DNA of 7,955 nucleotides from Gammaproteobacteria bacterium UBA4475 (GTDB lineage Bacteria > Pseudomonadota > Gammaproteobacteria > Pseudomonadales > Azotimanducaceae): NCBI GenBank assembly GCA_002389265.1, contig DGOD01000315.1:1-7955 (forward strand), given 5' to 3'. The notes below the pieces were generated by a model. It was not told where the DNA came from, did not search any database, and saw only the letters and a program-made list of their open reading frames with translations. The position numbers and the translations under genes were made by a program. The first letter of the stretch is position 1; every line of letters starts with the position of its first letter. Below, piece by piece: positions 6,385-7,955 of the stretch.

Positions 6385-7161
6385 TTAGGCATTCTTCCAT
6401 TGTGGCTGACGCTTCTGCAGGAAGGCATTGACGCCTTCTGCCTGATCCTGAGTATCAAACAGGTTCACAAAGGCGTCGCGCTCAGCCTGATAGGCATCGG
6501 TGATGTTGCCTGATCGCGCCGCCTGAATCAGTCGTTTGCAGGCGCTGACGCTAGTCGGGCTCTGACCTTCCACCTTGGCCGCCAGCGCCATGGCGCTAGT
6601 CAGGGCTTCACCTTTGGCAACCACTTCTTCGATTAACCCAATACGTTCCGCGGTTGCCGCGTCCACCCGCTCGCCGCAGAGAATCATGCGCTTTGCCCAG
6701 CCTTCACCCACCAACCAAGCCAGGTGTTGCGTGCCCAACCCTGCCGGCAACAAACCCACAGTGGCTTCCGGCAGGGCCATCACGGCCTGAGTTTCGGCGA
6801 TGCGGATATCACAGGCCATGGCACATTCAAGGCCACCCCCCATGGCGTAGCCATTGATCGCAGCGATAGAGACACCGCGGAAATTTGCCAGGGCTTCAAA
6901 AGCGGCGCCGAATTTTTCCGCCAGGTCCCGCGCCACCTGCTTATCACCAGAGGCAAACATTTTTAGGTCAGCCCCGGCAGAAAAGAACTTTTCCCCTTGA
7001 CCAGTGATCACCAGCGAATAGATCTCATCATTGGCGTTCAATTCAACTACCCTATCCCGTAACGCAGTGAGATTCTCAGCATCCCAGGTATTGGCGGCGG
7101 GATTATTGATGGTGATGATGGCAGTGTGGTCTTTAATCTCTAGCAACAGCTTTTCGGTCAT
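6385..7161 (-). CDS. Enoyl-CoA hydratase, probably acting on methacrylyl-CoA
   Basis: This crotonase-fold hydratase adds water to a 2-enoyl-CoA. From its position in the operon the likely substrate is methacrylyl-CoA, giving 3-hydroxyisobutyryl-CoA. The 258-residue product shows the oxyanion segments SAGADLKMF (61-69) and NGYAMGGGLECAMACD (103-118). Both catalytic glutamates of true hydratases are present, Glu112 (GGGLE) and Glu132 (LPEATVG). The usual PGAGGTQ stretch reads PAGLGTQ, a mild variant next to the active site. I chose the ATG at 7161 because AGGA (7172-7169) lies seven bases before it. The ATG at 7167, two codons earlier, sits almost on top of that site. The substrate cannot be read from sequence; a general short-chain hydratase is the main alternative. 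Confidence 0.9.
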   Translation of the reverse strand: MTEKLLLEIKDHTAIITINNPAANTWDAENLTALRDRVVELNANDEIYSLVITGQGEKFFSAGADLKMFASGDKQVARDLAEKFGAAFEALANFRGVSIAAINGYAMGGGLECAMACDIRIAETQAVMALPEATVGLLPAGLGTQHLAWLVGEGWAKRMILCGERVDAATAERIGLIEEVVAKGEALTSAMALAAKVEGQSPTSVSACKRLIQAARSGNITDAYQAERDAFVNLFDTQDQAEGVNAFLQKRQPQWKNA

Positions 7162-7167
7162 GAGCAT

Positions 7168-7174
7168 GTCCTTT
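7168..7174 (-). promoter_or_regulatory. Ribosome-binding site deciding the hydratase start
   Basis: AAAGGAC on the minus strand is followed immediately by an ATG (7167) and, six bases later, by a second in-frame ATG (7161). Normal spacing from AGGA is met only by the second, so translation probably starts at 7161. Confidence 0.6.
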
Positions 7175-7180
7175 AGGTAG

Positions 7181-7209
7181 ATCGCTGCCGCAGTCGATTG
7201 GCAGGCGAT
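7181..7209 (-). other. Intergenic hairpin before the hydratase gene
   Basis: ATCGCTGCC (7181-7189) can pair with GGCAGGCGAT (7200-7209). The stem has nine base pairs with one bulged base, around a 10-base loop. It lies in the 62-base gap between the dehydrogenase stop (7224) and the hydratase start, about six bases before the ribosome-binding site. No T-run follows it, so it does not look like an intrinsic terminator. It could be an mRNA processing or stability element that sets relative expression within the operon. Confidence 0.35.
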
Positions 7210-7223
7210 AATTAAATTTTTGA

Positions 7224-7955
7224 CTATTGAATGATCTCGATATCGGCCTGGGTCAGTAGATGCCTGGAGACAATCAACCGCATGATTTCATTGGTGCCTT
7301 CCAGAATCTGGTGCACCCGAGTATCGCGTAAATAACGTTCCAGCGGGTACTCTTGCATGTAACCGTAGCCACCATGGATCTGCAGCGCCTGATTACAAAC
7401 CTCAAACCCCACATCCGTGGCGAACCGCTTCGCCATGGCAGAATAGACGCTGGCCTGATGATCGCCCTGATCAACCTTAAAGGCCGCGAGTCGAACCATT
7501 TGGCGGGCAGCGACGAGTTCAGTCACCATATCGGCCAATTTAAATTGTAGCGCCTGAAAACTTGCCAGGGGCGCGCCGAATTGCTGGCGATCTAACATAT
7601 AGACCTGGCTGCGATTTATGGCCGCTTGCGCCGTACCAATAGAACAGGCGGCGATATTAATACGCCCGCCATCCAGGCCCTTCATGGCGATTTTAAAACC
7701 CTCACCTTCCTTACCGAGCCGGTTCGCCACAGGCACGCGCACCTGATCAAAATTGATCTCTCGAGTCGGTTGGCTATGCCAACCCATTTTCTCCAAATTT
7801 GAGCCAAAACTGATGCCCGGTGAGTCGGCCGGTATGACCAAGGTACTAATACCCCGCGAGCCGGTATCCGCTGTTCTGACCATCACCACCAGTACATCGG
7901 TCTGGCCCGCTCCAGAAATAAACATTTTCGAACCGTTAACCACGTAGTGATCGCC
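7224..7955 (-). CDS. Acyl-CoA dehydrogenase, probably isobutyryl-CoA dehydrogenase (5' end missing)
   Basis: This FAD enzyme converts isobutyryl-CoA to methacrylyl-CoA, passing electrons to electron-transfer flavoprotein. Only the last 243 residues are in the window. The frame runs off the right edge, beginning GDHYVVNGSKMFISGAG, so the apparent GTG start at 7943 is just an internal valine. About 130-150 N-terminal residues are expected outside. Visible parts are the middle beta domain, the FAD/CoA contact segment DRQQFGAPLASFQ (122-134), the LQIHGGYGY signature (191-199) and the catalytic glutamate in ILEGTNEIM (Glu219 of the visible part). GLDGGRINIAACSIG and the RVHQILEGTNE region closely resemble the human isobutyryl-CoA dehydrogenase ACAD8. 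The operon context supports that substrate, although related short/branched-chain dehydrogenases cannot be excluded. Confidence 0.9.
   Translation of the reverse strand, partial: GDHYVVNGSKMFISGAGQTDVLVVMVRTADTGSRGISTLVIPADSPGISFGSNLEKMGWHSQPTREINFDQVRVPVANRLGKEGEGFKIAMKGLDGGRINIAACSIGTAQAAINRSQVYMLDRQQFGAPLASFQALQFKLADMVTELVAARQMVRLAAFKVDQGDHQASVYSAMAKRFATDVGFEVCNQALQIHGGYGYMQEYPLERYLRDTRVHQILEGTNEIMRLIVSRHLLTQADIEIIQ

Noticed and set aside
7753..7947. Plus-strand frame at the right edge
   Set aside because: It is antisense to the acyl-CoA dehydrogenase, whose conserved residues explain this DNA.

Overview
The window is bacterial chromosomal DNA. It contains nine densely packed genes, of which eight are complete or essentially complete and one is cut by the right edge. 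The gene content and order are those of a gammaproteobacterium related to the Pseudomonas/Cellvibrio-type lineages. An AlgU/RpoE-type sigma factor is divergent from nadB. nadB converges on a sdhE-ygfX pair, which is in turn divergent from ygfZ. A valine-catabolism operon lies beside this block. As I recall, the same genes sit close together in Pseudomonas aeruginosa (about PA0743-PA0762), but this window cannot fix the genus. I see no insertion sequence, tRNA, rRNA, CRISPR array, phage gene or other sign of recent transfer.

Left block (1-4261), housekeeping and stress. rpoE (minus) encodes an extracytoplasmic-function sigma factor. Its upstream region carries a sequence resembling a sigma-E promoter, which suggests autoregulation. 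nadB (plus) encodes L-aspartate oxidase, the first enzyme of de novo NAD synthesis; it probably starts at a TTG codon. Its stop codon overlaps that of the convergent ygfX. sdhE and ygfX (both minus) encode the flavinylation factor for succinate dehydrogenase and a small two-helix membrane protein. ygfZ (plus) encodes a GcvT-like folate-binding protein tied to Fe-S enzyme maintenance. A short divergent control region between sdhE and ygfZ holds a perfect TATAAT reading toward sdhE. A 10-bp perfect hairpin spans the ygfZ stop codon.

Right block (4313-7955), all on the minus strand: an acyl-CoA dehydrogenase (5' end outside the window), an enoyl-CoA hydratase, a 3-hydroxyisobutyryl-CoA hydrolase and a 3-hydroxyisobutyrate dehydrogenase. 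Transcription order equals reaction order for distal valine degradation: isobutyryl-CoA to methacrylyl-CoA to 3-hydroxyisobutyryl-CoA to 3-hydroxyisobutyrate to methylmalonate semialdehyde. Gaps are 3 to about 60 bases, consistent with one operon.

Nothing here looks like a new defence, mobile or biosynthetic system. The most useful points are start-codon corrections (rpoE, nadB, ygfX, hydratase), the candidate sigma-E autoregulatory promoter, two hairpins and the compact convergent junctions.
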